NCBI GenBank assembly: GCA_015061115.1
Contig: SUXE01000018.1
Span: forward strand, 18,363 to 82,362
Origin: Bacteroidales bacterium
GTDB lineage: Bacteria; Bacteroidota; Bacteroidia; Bacteroidales; Paludibacteraceae
Direction of reading: 5' to 3'
Length of the DNA: 64,000 nt
Shown here: positions 38,304-49,400 of the stretch, piece after piece
Layout of the letters: each line of letters begins with the position of its first letter
How positions within the stretch are numbered: position 1 is the stretch's first letter
Position numbers and translations under genes: made by a program
The notes under the pieces: generated by a model
What the model was told of the DNA's origin: nothing
Databases searched by the model: none
What the model saw: only the letters and a program-made list of their open reading frames with translations

Positions 38304-39296
38304 ATGGCTATACTCGCATTTCAGAGACCGGATAAGGTTATAATGTTAGAGGCGGATAGCTTTCATGGAAAGTTTGAGTTCCGTCCGTTGGAGCCAGGTT
38401 ACGGTATTACAGTAGGTAATGCTCTGCGTCGTATCTTGTTGTCTTCTCTTGAAGGATTTGCTATCACTTCAATTAAGATCGCAGGTGTTGACCACGAGTT
38501 TGACGTGATTCCTGGAGTAATTGAAGATGTTACTAACATCATTCTTAATCTTAAGCAAGTTCGCTTCAAGAAAAAAGTGGATGAGTTTGAAGAGGAGAAG
38601 ATTTCAATTAACGTATCTGGAACTGAGGTATTCAAGGCCGGCGACATTTCTAAGCACCTTACTGGTTTTGAGGTTTTGAACCCAGACTTTGTGATCTGTC
38701 ACATTGATCCTAAGGCTTCGTTCCAAATCGATTTGAAGATCGGTAAGGGTCGTGGTTATGTTCCTGCTGATGAAAACAAGGTTAGCGGCTCTGAGATTGG
38801 TGTAATTGCTATCGATTCTATTTATACTCCTATCAGAAACGTAAAGTACACTGTAGAGAATTATAGAGTTGAGCAAAAAACTGACTATGAGAAGTTAATT
38901 ATTGAGATACAAACTGATGGTTCTATCCATCCTAAAGATGCTTTGAGAGAGGCAGCAAGAATCTTGATTTACCACTTCATGTTGTTCTCAGATGAGAAGA
39001 TCACTCTTGATTCTTCTTCTGACAATGATAATGAGGAATTCGATGAAGAGGTTCTTCACATGCGCCAACTCCTAAAGACAAAGTTGGTCGATATGGACTT
39101 GTCTGTACGTGCTTTGAACTGTTTGAAGGCTGCAGACGTAGAGACTCTTGGCGAACTAGTTGTATTCAACAAGACAGATCTATTGAAGTTCCGCAACTTT
39201 GGTAAGAAGTCGTTGACTGAGCTTGATCAGTTGCTCGACAACTTGAACTTGTCATTTGGAATGGATATTTCAAAGTATAAATTAGATAAAGAATAA
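38304..39296 (+). CDS. rpoA: RNA polymerase subunit alpha
   Basis: 330 residues, normal length. N-terminal assembly domain ([30 protein letters not shown]), acidic linker ([13 protein letters not shown], about 235-247) and C-terminal domain ([37 protein letters not shown]) that binds UP elements and activators. Starts 10 bases after rpsD. Confidence 0.98.
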   Translation: MAILAFQRPDKVIMLEADSFHGKFEFRPLEPGYGITVGNALRRILLSSLEGFAITSIKIAGVDHEFDVIPGVIEDVTNIILNLKQVRFKKKVDEFEEEKISINVSGTEVFKAGDISKHLTGFEVLNPDFVICHIDPKASFQIDLKIGKGRGYVPADENKVSGSEIGVIAIDSIYTPIRNVKYTVENYRVEQKTDYEKLIIEIQTDGSIHPKDALREAARILIYHFMLFSDEKITLDSSSDNDNEEFDEEVLHMRQLLKTKLVDMDLSVRALNCLKAADVETLGELVVFNKTDLLKFRNFGKKSLTELDQLLDNLNLSFGMDISKYKLDKE

Positions 39297-39299
39297 ATT

Positions 39300-39785
39300 A
39301 TGAGACATAATAAGAAATTCAACCACCTTGGTAGACAAAAAGCTCATAGAGATGCATTGCTATCTAATATGGCTTGCTCTTTGATTAAAGCAAAGAGAAT
39401 CAACACTACTCTAGCTAAGGCTAAAGAGTTGAGAAAGTATGTTGAGCCTCTTTTGACTAAGGCAAAGGACGATTCTACTTCTTCTCGTCGTGTTGTATTT
39501 AGCTACCTACAGGATAAGGAAGTTGTTAAGGAAATGTTCCAGGAGGTTGCTCAGAAGATCGCTAACCGTCCAGGTGGATACACTCGTATCATCAAGACTG
39601 GTTTCCGTCTAGGTGACGCTGCTGAGATGTGCTTCATCGAGCTTGTTGACTACAACGAAAACATGCTTAAGGGTGACGCTGCTAAGAAGCCTGCTAAGAC
39701 TCGTCGTTCTCGTAGCAAGAAAGCTGCTGCTGAGACTACTGAGGCTGTTGAGGTTGCTTCTGAAGCTCCAGCAACTGCAGAATAA
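39300..39785 (+). CDS. rplQ: 50S ribosomal protein L17 with long Ala/Lys-rich tail
   Basis: 161 residues. The core [51 protein letters not shown] is typical; after about residue 127 a low-complexity tail begins ([21 protein letters not shown]), some 30 residues longer than the E. coli protein, as in other Bacteroidota. Last gene of the superoperon. Confidence 0.97.
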   Translation: MRHNKKFNHLGRQKAHRDALLSNMACSLIKAKRINTTLAKAKELRKYVEPLLTKAKDDSTSSRRVVFSYLQDKEVVKEMFQEVAQKIANRPGGYTRIIKTGFRLGDAAEMCFIELVDYNENMLKGDAAKKPAKTRRSRSKKAAAETTEAVEVASEAPATAE

Positions 39786-39811
39786 TCTGAAAAGATTTTC
39801 TCAATATAAGA

Positions 39812-39845
39812 GAGTTGTTTGCGTAAGCAGACAACTCTTTTTTTG
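39812..39845 (+). terminator. Terminator of the ribosomal superoperon
   Basis: GAGTTGTTTGC, GNRA-type tetraloop GTAA, GCAGACAACTC, followed by about eight T. It begins 27 bases after the rplQ stop. Confidence 0.9.
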
Positions 39846-39882
39846 TTTGTAAATAACGTGTTTTGAACTTAGATAATACTGT

Positions 39883-40893
39883 TTAGTCAACTCTATATCT
39901 TTCAGCTGCTAAAATCAATTCGTTGGCTATCCTCTGTTTTAGATGTTTGGGTTCAATGACTTTTATATGTGGGCCATATCCAAGAATCTTACGTTCTAAT
40001 TCGTGGTTGATTATAATTCTTAATCGAAAGATTTTACTCCCGTCTTCATTTTCCTTCTCTATCTCTTGTGTATGATGGAATGGCTTTGTCTCTACATACG
40101 GAGCTTGATTTGCCGACACCCATAATATAACAGTCTCTACTTTAGAATCAAGGTCTCGAGTCACTCCCACCATTTCTCCCAAATATGTTTCCGGATCAAA
40201 GATGGTGTTACTTGTATATTGATGTTTTTCGTCTTTTTTAATAGTTATGATTCTGTCTAACGCCAATGTCATAATGATATTCTTTGTAGACATTCCAATT
40301 AAAAACCATCTATTGTTGAATTCTTTAAGTATATAGGGCGAAATGTATAATCTCGATTCTCTTTTTGCTTTAAAAGATTTGTATTCGATTGCTAAAGCTT
40401 CTTTCTTTTTGATCGCTTCAAACAATGGACCTAGAAAATTCAAACCTTTAAGTTTTTCGTTTGTCTCTATAAACACAACTTTTTGATTATCTGTCTGACA
40501 GGTAATTTTGTCTTGCATACGTGTGAGAATATCCTCTTGCCCACTCATATTGGAGAATCCATTATAATGCTTTATGATTTCTAAAGCACTACTTAATTCA
40601 TTTAGATCTTTTTGACTTAATGGAAGTTTTGTGATACTATAGTCTAGATCCTCATATGTATAGTATTTCTTGTTTTTTACAACGATTGGAGCATTATAAC
40701 CAAGTTTGTCACTACGCATTAATTCTATGTCACGTTGTATTGTCCTTATACTGATTCCACAGATACCTTCTTTTTCAAGCAATTCTTTTTCACATGCTTC
40801 ACGTAGATCTTCCAAAGTCCATGTTCGTTGTCTTCTTTGTAAGCAATTGTCTATTATGCGAATTCGCATCAGTGTGTTTCTATTTATTGGCAT
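39883..40893 (-). CDS. WYL-domain transcriptional regulator
   Basis: A 336-residue regulator: N-terminal winged helix-turn-helix (LREACEKELLEKEG, ISIRTIQRDIELMRSD, about 28-62), a WYL domain (about 145-235) with IEYKSF, LYISPYILKEFNNRWFLIGMS, where RWFL stands for the WYL motif, and a C-terminal WCX-like part. Such proteins sense nucleic-acid or nucleotide ligands and often control DNA repair, CRISPR or phage-defence genes. It is divergent from rtcB across 106 bases that contain a palindrome, so control of rtcB and of itself is likely (inference). Confidence 0.85.
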   Translation of the reverse strand: MPINRNTLMRIRIIDNCLQRRQRTWTLEDLREACEKELLEKEGICGISIRTIQRDIELMRSDKLGYNAPIVVKNKKYYTYEDLDYSITKLPLSQKDLNELSSALEIIKHYNGFSNMSGQEDILTRMQDKITCQTDNQKVVFIETNEKLKGLNFLGPLFEAIKKKEALAIEYKSFKAKRESRLYISPYILKEFNNRWFLIGMSTKNIIMTLALDRIITIKKDEKHQYTSNTIFDPETYLGEMVGVTRDLDSKVETVILWVSANQAPYVETKPFHHTQEIEKENEDGSKIFRLRIIINHELERKILGYGPHIKVIEPKHLKQRIANELILAAERYRVD

Positions 40894-40931
40894 AGTGCAA
40901 AGTTTTTTACAAAAGTGCGAAAAATTATTTA

Positions 40932-40956
40932 AACTACGACATTAGATGGCGTAGTT
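40932..40956. promoter_or_regulatory. Palindromic candidate operator between WYL gene and rtcB
   Basis: AACTACG, an 11-base spacer, CGTAGTT: a perfect 7-base inverted repeat upstream of an AATCTTTG -7-like element (40963-40970) that precedes rtcB by 29 bases. Size and position suit a dimeric regulator site over the -33 region. Confidence 0.5.
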
Positions 40957-40999
40957 GCTACGAATCTTTGCAGTGTAAATATTAAAACATTGTTAAAGT

Positions 41000-42166
41000 A
41001 TGATTCAGAGAGAAATTATGGGTACAAAGTTGACAGCAAAACTTTGGCTCGACGAGGTTGAAGATTCTTGTATGGAACAGATTGTCCGTCTTGCTTCTCT
41101 TCCATACGCTTTCCATCATATCGCAATAATGCCTGATGCTCATACAGGTGTCGGTATGCCAATTGGTGGAGTTTTGGCGACAAAAGGAGTTGTTGTGCCT
41201 AATGCAGTAGGTGTGGATATCGGTTGTGGCATGTGTGCTGTACGCACTACTCTTAAGGCAAGTGAGTTGGAACGAAAGGATATTACGTCTGTAATGAGCT
41301 ATATACGTAAAAATATCCCACTTGGTTTTGACCATCGAAAGACTCCTATGGATGAAAGCCTTCTGCCTGAGGCGGATTTTGACAAGTTGCCTTATTTGAA
41401 GAGTATGAAAGCGGCGATGCTTTGTCAGTTAGGAACACTTGGTGGGGGTAATCATTTTATTGAAATCCAAAAAGATGTTGCGAATGACGACGTGTGGATT
41501 ATGATACATTCTGGCAGCAGGAATGTAGGTTTGAGCATTGCAAAACAATATGCAAAGATAGCCGTAGAATGGTGTTCTAAGTGGTATTCTGAAACTCAGC
41601 CTGGTTTGGAATTTCTTCCGATTGAGTTTGAAGAGGGAAAAAAGTATTTACGAGAAATGGAATACTGCAAACAATTTGCTTTGGCTAATCGTAAGGTGAT
41701 GATGGACTTTATTATGGAAGGCTTCCGTCTAATCAAACCTGATGTGGAGTTTGGTGATCTCATTAATATTGCACATAATTATGTGGCATACGAGCATCAT
41801 TTTGGAGAAAATGTGATTGTTCATCGAAAGGGTGCGACGCGTGCAAGAATGGGCGAAATAGGAATTATTCCAGGCTCTATGGGTACAAAGTCTTATATCG
41901 TGGAAGGTCTTGGAAATATTGAGTCTTTCGAGAGCTGTTCTCATGGTGCAGGTCGTCGTTTGAGTCGAGCAATGGCACGTGAAACTCTTTCATTGGAAGA
42001 GGAATGCCGTAAGATGGATGAAAGAGGAATTATACATGGTATGCGACGAGATGGTCTAGACGAGGCTCCTGGTGCATATAAGGATATCGATCGTGTAATG
42101 CAATTTGAGTCTGATTTGGTAAAACCTATTGTTGAACTATTGCCAATTGCCGTTATCAAAGGATAA
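41000..42166 (+). CDS. rtcB: RNA-splicing ligase RtcB
   Basis: A 388-residue GTP- and Mn-dependent RNA ligase that joins 2',3'-cyclic phosphate or 3'-phosphate ends to 5'-OH ends. All metal and guanylylation residues are seen: Asp73 and Cys76 in GVDIGCGM, His152 in GGGNHFIE, His170 in IHSGSRN, His259 in NIAHNY, and the guanylylated His315 in SCSHGAGRR. The start is the ATG at 41000 or the one at 41018; the family core begins just after both. It repairs tRNA or rRNA cut by toxins or stress. No RtcA is adjacent; the divergent WYL gene is the likely regulator. Confidence 0.95.
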   Translation: MIQREIMGTKLTAKLWLDEVEDSCMEQIVRLASLPYAFHHIAIMPDAHTGVGMPIGGVLATKGVVVPNAVGVDIGCGMCAVRTTLKASELERKDITSVMSYIRKNIPLGFDHRKTPMDESLLPEADFDKLPYLKSMKAAMLCQLGTLGGGNHFIEIQKDVANDDVWIMIHSGSRNVGLSIAKQYAKIAVEWCSKWYSETQPGLEFLPIEFEEGKKYLREMEYCKQFALANRKVMMDFIMEGFRLIKPDVEFGDLINIAHNYVAYEHHFGENVIVHRKGATRARMGEIGIIPGSMGTKSYIVEGLGNIESFESCSHGAGRRLSRAMARETLSLEEECRKMDERGIIHGMRRDGLDEAPGAYKDIDRVMQFESDLVKPIVELLPIAVIKG

Positions 42167-42184
42167 GGTATTCGTATATATAAA

Positions 42185-42220
42185 AAAGAAGACGTGAATG
42201 CTCGCGTCTTCTTTCTTTTT
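42185..42220 (+). terminator. Terminator of rtcB
   Basis: AAAGAAGACG and CGTCTTCTTT pair across a 10-base loop and are followed by a T-rich run; it lies 18 bases after the stop. Confidence 0.8.
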
Positions 42221-42331
42221 GATAATTAACTGCTTATGATTCTGCTAAAATTGGTCGTTGTTATAAAACGCTCCTTCAAATTTCGCATTCTCAGCGAGTT
42301 AACTGTTGATTTTGAACTAAAAACACCTGTT

Positions 42332-43030
42332 TTATTCCTCTTTTTCTTTCTTTTTGAAGGTGTGTTTTACTCCAAATTGTGCTATTCCTTGTCCTCCAAA
42401 ACCAAACTCTGCGAAGCCTCGCCAGTAGTGATTTCCGATTTCCAAACATACTGGTGATCCCTGGAAATATGCATGATGATATTTGCCTTCTGCATCTTCA
42501 AAATAATGTGAATAGAATTCTCTTTTTTCGAAGTTGAATCTTATACCTCCAGCTAATTTGCTATACATAGCAAAATGATTTTTCTTGAACCAGTAGAATG
42601 TTGCTTCCGGCATGACAAAGAGAATATATCTATCAAGTTCACCGATGTCGTGTCTGTAAAGAGCCCATTCTTTGCGTGGGTTCCCGTTGTAATCAATGCC
42701 ATCTGTTGATTTGTATTTTTCTATGCCTTGAGACATTCTTAAATGATCATATCCAAGACAAACTCCAATGCCAAAATGTTTGCCTAAAGTGCATTCGTAG
42801 TGGATATTTAGATTGACTGGAAAGGAAGTTAGATGTTCTTCTGTTGTTTCGTAAGTGTCGTTAAGATATGGACTAGGTTGACACCAATCTCGGTCTGAGT
42901 GCTCATAGCTAAACTCATCTAAATATTCATAACTAAGTAATCCTCTGCCTATAGATAGACGGTGTTCCGGAGAGGCAAAACAACATAAGGAAACTAAAAA
43001 GCAACAGATTGAAATAAGGTTTCTTTTCAT
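42332..43030 (-). CDS. Outer-membrane beta-barrel protein candidate
   Basis: A 232-residue exported protein: signal peptide (MKRNLISICCFLVSLCCFAS) and a mature part of alternating strands with aromatic ends (FPVNLNIHYECTLG, FGIGVCLGYDHL, AMYSKLAGGIRFNF, FAEFGFGGQGIAQFGVKHTF), close to small eight-stranded outer-membrane barrels. The frame is open to 43057, but the ATG at 43030 gives the clean signal peptide. It ends in Lys/Glu (KKKEKEE) instead of the usual aromatic residue. It lies just downstream of tRNA-Pro and its terminator; I see no clear promoter of its own. Confidence 0.6.
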   Translation of the reverse strand: MKRNLISICCFLVSLCCFASPEHRLSIGRGLLSYEYLDEFSYEHSDRDWCQPSPYLNDTYETTEEHLTSFPVNLNIHYECTLGKHFGIGVCLGYDHLRMSQGIEKYKSTDGIDYNGNPRKEWALYRHDIGELDRYILFVMPEATFYWFKKNHFAMYSKLAGGIRFNFEKREFYSHYFEDAEGKYHHAYFQGSPVCLEIGNHYWRGFAEFGFGGQGIAQFGVKHTFKKKEKEE

Positions 43031-43061
43031 AAATTCTTCGATTTTAATGCTATACATAAAT

Positions 43062-43090
43062 AAAAAAGGAGAACATTTCTGCTCTCCTTT
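43062..43090 (-). terminator. Terminator of tRNA-Pro
   Basis: AAAGGAGA and TCTCCTTT pair across a 10-base loop; on the minus strand a U run follows. It begins 2 bases beyond the tRNA 3' end. Confidence 0.75.
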
Positions 43091-43092
43091 GG

Positions 43093-43167
43093 TCGAGATG
43101 AAGGGATTCGAACCCCCGACCCTCTGGTCCCAAACCAGATGCGCTAACCGGACTGCGCTACATCTCG
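43093..43167 (-). tRNA. tRNA-Pro (TGG)
   Basis: A 75-base cloverleaf on the minus strand. Acceptor CGAGATG pairs with CATCTCG, D arm AGCGCAGTCCGGTTAGCGC, anticodon loop TTTGGGA gives TGG, T arm GGTTCGAATCC, discriminator A; CCA not encoded. Confidence 0.96.
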
Positions 43168-43203
43168 ATTGCTAATTGATTGCTTTATTTCTCAATTGCG
43201 ATG

Positions 43204-43234
43204 CAAAGGTAGCACTTATTTTTGTATCTGCAAA
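43204..43234 (-). promoter_or_regulatory. Promoter of tRNA-Pro
   Basis: On the minus strand TTTG (43231-43234), a 19-base spacer, TACCTTTG (43204-43211), identical in layout to the tRNA-Gly promoter. Confidence 0.9.
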
Positions 43235-43302
43235 TCTTTTGACGGATTTTTTGAGATAAAATATGCTTTTTCGCTTTTTTCTTCGATTTTTTTGTGGAAA
43301 TG

Positions 43303-43333
43303 CTTGCAATTTCAAAATTAGTGTTTACTTTTG
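43303..43333 (+). promoter_or_regulatory. Promoter of the giant adhesin gene
   Basis: CTTG (43303-43306), a 19-base spacer and TACTTTTG (43326-43333). The start would be near 43340, leaving an 80-base leader with an inverted repeat, GTTCCGGATTA (43344-43354) and TAATCGGAAC (43369-43378), one base bulged. Confidence 0.65.
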
Positions 43334-43419
43334 CAATCGTTTTGTTCCGGATTACATGACAGTGCAAATAATCGGAACGGATTAAACAGTATATTTTGAA
43401 TGAAAATTTAGTCGGGGAA

Positions 43420-46400
43420 ATGGCGATTAGGTTCATAATTTTGGTTTTATTATTTGTGTCGCAGTCCGCATTCGCTTATAAGTGGCAGAATGTCGACGGT
43501 GGTGTCTTTTATGTCTGTGGCAGCAATGGTGTGCAAAAGCTTCAGATGGAGGACCATTCTGATGTTAAAAGTGTTGAATTTCAACAGAATGGAAACAAAC
43601 TCCCGTCTTCTGCATACTCAATTTCTGCTATCTATGCTGGAATGTCCGTTGATGCGGTGATCACTCTTAAGGATGGTAACATAGTGACAGAAACAATCGA
43701 AATCAAGGACGAACCGAGATGGACGCTTCGTGTAGACGAGGGTAAATCCCAACTTTGTAATGGAAATCCTGCTACTTTGAAAGCTGTAGTGCGTCAGGGA
43801 ACAAGAAAAATTCATGCTGATTTATCATGGCAGAAAGACGGTGCGGAGGTTTCCACTGAAGAGTCTTTTTCAACTTCGATCGCTGGCTTGTATTCGTTGT
43901 CTGCCACAGCCTATGGTTGCACAAAAACGGTTGACGCGTCTGTCATTCCGTCGCCTACCCCTTCTATTTCTGGAAATGATGGCCTTTGTCTTGGTGAGTC
44001 TCTTACTTTGATAGCTTCCGATATGGATTCATATGAATGGGTCGGGGGTGAGACTTCTAATTCAGCGACTTTTTCTGCAAGTGGTGACTATTATGTGATC
44101 GGCACAAAAACGATTGGCAGGAATGTTTGTCGTGACACATTGCATTTCACCATCAAACCGAAGATGAGTGCGAACATCGAATTTGGAGGTGTCACAGCAT
44201 TCTGTCCTGGCACCGTCGAAACGGAAATCTCAGCGGACCATGATTTGAAGGAATCTCAGATTGTTTCGTATGAGTGGAGCAGAGGCGGTGTCCATTTTTC
44301 TAATGATAAGAAAATAACGGTTACGGAAGAGGATAGATATCGTGTGGCGGTGAAGACGGTGGATGGTTGCAAATCATCGAGCGAGGTTGTCATTACTTCT
44401 ATTGATTCTGTGGCTGACGTGGTGATTCCAAATCTTGTGTCGGAGATTTGCAGTGGTCACCAAACTACATTTTCTGCTGAAGGACCCGACCTTACATTTT
44501 TCGAATGGAAAGGATCCGGCATGAGTTTCGGAACGGGCGAAAGCCAATATGCTTTGTCTAAAGAGGGCGACTATAGTGTCGTTGGCTATACATCAAATGG
44601 TTGTAAAAGTAAAGAGTTTGTATTCCACATAACAGAAATTCAGAGCCCGACTATTTTTCTAGAATCTGTAATTCCTTGTGAAGGGGATGAGGAGGCCATT
44701 AGTTGTACTGTTACTCAGGGCTCTGAATTTTTTTGGATCTATCCAGATTCTATTTTAGGAAACACGTCTACTACTATAAATATTTCCCATTCTGGTCGTT
44801 ATCGTGCACAGGTGAAGGATCCTGTAACTGGATGTGTAAGTGAAGCGTATACAGATGTGGAGTTTTTGCCTTATCCGGAGATTTCATTGATCGGAGATCT
44901 GTCGTTTTGCAAGAATGAAGGAAGTGTGTTGCAGGTCGAAGTGGATAATCGTTCCAACACAAAGTATAGATATTCTTGGCTCGACGCGAATGGAAAGGTG
45001 ATTGACTCGGATTCTCTGGCAGTGTTGAAGAAGAGCGGTGATTATCAGGTGGTGGTGTCCAACTCTCACAATTGTGAGACACGCAAGGATTTTTCTGTAG
45101 TGGTGAATTCTGCACCAAAGTTGAAAGGTGACACGTTGAAGCTTCTTTGCGAAAACTCCACAGTTACGCTCACTGTGAATGGTGCGGATCATTATCAGTG
45201 GAGCAAGTTGGGAAAGAAAGTCGGCTCTGACAGTAATAAGTACAGAGCCTCAAGTTCGGGTACTTTCATGGTTGTTGGAACATCGGCAAACGGATGCAGC
45301 GATACTGCCAAAGTAAAAGTGGAACTGGCAGTCAAACCGGCTATTACGGATGTGGTGAAGCCTGCGTGCGGACCGACTGCGGGAATGATCGCTTTGGAGA
45401 CGGATAAAAAATGTATGTTTAAGTGGCCAGACGGCTCTTCCGACTCTACTTTTTCTTTTACTTCAGCAGATACATACACTGTTGTGGTGACTGATAGCCT
45501 GTCTGGATGCCGTACAAACCATAAGGTGGAATCCGTGGTGAGAGATCTTCCAGTTGGTTCGATCACATCTTCGAAATTAGAGGCGTGTGAAGGTGATAGC
45601 CTGACAATCGAAGCCTCTTTTGTGGCTCAGGACGGAAATGTCAGATATACGTGGAATTGCACATCCGACACTTCACCGATGATAACTGTGAGGCAGAGTG
45701 GGAGAGTGGAGGTCACGGCAACAGACTCGTTTGGCTGTGTCGGCACAGCGGTTGCTGACGTGGTGATTCATGAACTGCCTCAGTTTGAAATCCAATCAGC
45801 AGATGTTGTTTGTGCGGATAGCACGGCTACACTTGTCGCACAGTCTGGATCAATGCTTTCCTACGTATGGCAAAATGGCTATGTCGGAGATTCCATCGTC
45901 GTCGACACTGCTGGAACATATATGTGTACCGCAACAGACACGAATGGATGTGTCGCGTCAAAAACGAAAAGCTTAATACTAAATAGTCCTAATATACAAA
46001 TTTTCGGAAGGTCCGAGGTTTGTGTAGACTCTTTATCCTATTTATCAGTGAATGGTGATTTCCAACAGTTTTATTGGGACAATAAGGCTGTTGATACTCC
46101 ATTCTATCGTGCTCATGCTGGTTTGGTGACAGTGGTGGGAATAGATAGCTTCGGATGCAAGGCGTATGCGGAGATTATGGTGAGTGAGAGAAGAAAACCG
46201 TTGTTGTCGGCTCCTGATACAGTGTCGTTTTGTGAACGTGGCATAGCCGATATACAGATTTTCTCAACAGATGCGGTCTCTTTTGCATGGGATGGTGAAA
46301 ATTTGGCTGGGAACACTACGTCTACAGATATAGTGGGAAATCATTGGGTCGTCAGTTATGATTCGGCTGGATGTCCGTCGGACACATATATAGTGAATGT

Positions 46401-49400
46401 TCAAAAGATTTCTCTACCTAAATTGGAAATCGAAGGGAAGGGATATTTGTGTGGTATGAATGATAGTGCGACGCTTGTTGTCGACGTTGCTGATTGTGAT
46501 CGTCTGCATTGGAACACTGGTGATACTGCCAGAAATATTGAAGTTTATCGTCCCGGAAAATATACGGTTGTCGGATATAATGGTTTATGTGTGTCTGACA
46601 CTGCTGATTTTGAATTGACCAGGGCAACTTTGCCAAAATTGGATTTTGCGGATGGCAAGACAAAGTCGTTTTGCAAAGGTGATTCAGTATCATTTGAGGT
46701 GATACATTCTGAAGGAGTGAAGTTAAAATGGACAAAACGTTTGATAAATAACAACATTCATCTTGTTAATGCGGAAAGTTTTTATGTGGTGGAGGCGACG
46801 GACTCGTTAGGTTGTACGACTGTTGATTCAGTGTATGCCAAGGAGTCTCCGTCTCCATTTTTGTCTATTTCCGGAGATTCTGTTGTTTGTGAAAATGGAG
46901 AAATAGAACTGGTGGCGAATGGTGTGGAGTGTCAAAATATAATATGGAGCGACGGTAGTGCTAAGAAAACAATGTCTGTGGATAGTGCTGGTGTATTTTG
47001 GGCTGTCGGTTATGATAATATGGGTTGCCGTTCTGATACAGTGTATCATTATGTGAAACAACGAAGGAATCCGACTGTAGAAATCTCTGGGATAACACAG
47101 ATCGCTTCTTCTCAAACTGCAACTCTTACAGCAAATGTAATTAATTCGGATAGCTCCGATTATCGCTATTTGTGGATGCCGGATCGTCAAACTTCATCTC
47201 AAATCACTATAGATGGAAATGATATAAATATGTATGCAAACTATTCTGTTACAGTGTATGACGAATATGGATGCTTTGATCATGCTGCAATTAGAGTGAC
47301 TGCGTCAGAATTGTTTGTCGACGGTAAGTTTGATATTTGTGAAGGCGATTCGACTGAGGTTACTGTGTTTGCACCAGTTTCTAATTCATTTGTTTGGAGT
47401 GACGGAAGTATAGGAAGAAAGGCTGTTTTTAGAGAGTCAGGAACACATTATGTAGTGTCAACGTCGCCTGATGGAATCTCAGACACGGTTTGTTTTAATA
47501 TAAATGTGCACATTAAACCATATTTGAAGATTACAGGAAATACATGGATGTGTGAAGGAGACTCATTAGTTTTGAAAGCATTGGCTATAGGTGTCGCTTC
47601 CGATACCACTAGAGACGAAACAGTTTCTTTGCAATGGAGTAATGGAAAGACGGATGATGAAATTTCGGTTTATAGTGGAGGAATATATTCCGTCGTGGCT
47701 ACGGATAAATTCGGTTGTGAAAATGGGGATACAATCGAGGTTGAAGAATATGGTTTGCCGAAAATCACCATTGTTGGAGATGATACGTTAAGACGTGGGG
47801 AAACTGCGGTTCTGACTGCAACAGGAGGTAAGACGTATAGTTGGGGAACGGAGAAAAGGACAGTACCGTCTATTGAAATCACACACGGAGGACGCTATAC
47901 AGTGACAGGCACGGATAGTGTAGGATGCTCAAATGTGGCGTTCAAGGATGTGGTGGAAATAGATGTTCCCGTTCCCCTTATTAACGAAAGTTCTGATGGT
48001 GGAGCTACGGTGTGTGAAGGAGACAGTGTATTATTGATAGCTTCTGGTGGAGATTATTATATTTGGGATGATGGCAGACGAAGACCTGAGATATATGCGA
48101 AAGAGAGCCGTATATATAAGGTGTCGGTTTGTCTCAACAATGGGGAATGCCGAAATGCTTCATTTGATGTCCGAGTGCTGCCGAGACCCAAAATAGATGT
48201 GATAGGAAAAATGCATATTTGCGACGGTGAAACGGCGGCACTGACTGTATTGCAGAAGTCTGGATCTAAACTTGTTGATTACAATTGGAGTAATGGGAAG
48301 AAAGACTCATCTGTGTATGTGACAGACACTTGCACATTGTCTGTGATTGCGAAAGATGAGAATGGATGTGCAAGTAACATGGCTGAAACAGTTGTGCATA
48401 AGTATGATGTAGACGATATGATAATTGATGGAGATTTTGATATTTGTGAAGGTTCAAGTGATGTGGCAATGGTGACTTTGCTGAAATCCAATGTAGTTAA
48501 ATCTACGTGGGTTGATGAAAGTAACGGAGATACATTGTCTAATTCTAAAGAATTTGAGTTCACCAAATATGGGAAATATACAGTTTCTGTTGTTGATAAG
48601 AATGGTTGTAGAGGTCATAAACAGTTTGTAATCAATCAGAGAAGTTTGCCTAAAGTGGAAATCTTGGGAGCGGAAACTCCCGTCTGCAATAAACAATATG
48701 CAAGGTTGACAGCTATATCTGATTCGAAGTGCAAATACAGATGGAACACAGGAGATGAAGGAGCGGAGATAGATGTGACACAAAGTGGGGAATATGAAGT
48801 AGTCGCAATAAACGAGTATGGATGCGTATCATCCACGTCTACTGAATTGATATACAATGATATCCCGGATATGATAACGACAGGAAAATACCAAATATGT
48901 CCTGGCGAGAATATCGTGATTGGGGTTGCAGGAGCGGATGAATATGTATGGAGTGACGGAAGTGACAAAGATGAATGTCTCTTCACGGAGGCAGGTAATG
49001 GATATGTTATAGGTAAGGATGGGTATGGTTGTCAAAAGCGGATTGATTTCAAAATTGAAGAATTGCCAGTGCCAACTGTTTCTATTTCAGCCACACCGGC
49101 TAAAATCAGACGTGGGGATTCAGATGTCAGTTTGTCGTTGGACAGTGAAGATGATTTGGATGAGTGTGTTTTCATTTGGCTGATGAGCGACGGAGGAACT
49201 TCTTCGCAACAAAGTTTCAACTATACTTTTAATGTTGATGATGCCATGTCATTTTCTGCGGTGGCAGTGGTAGAGACAAAAGATGAATGCAAATTGCGTC
49301 TTCACACAACAATAGAAACAGAGTTTGTAATACCAAACACCTTTACTCCAAACGGGGATATGATAAATGATTACTTTATGAAGGGATATCATGTGGAGAT

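Noticed and set aside
43344..43378. Riboswitch in the leader of the giant adhesin
   Set aside because: Only one short bulged stem is visible; no known riboswitch core.
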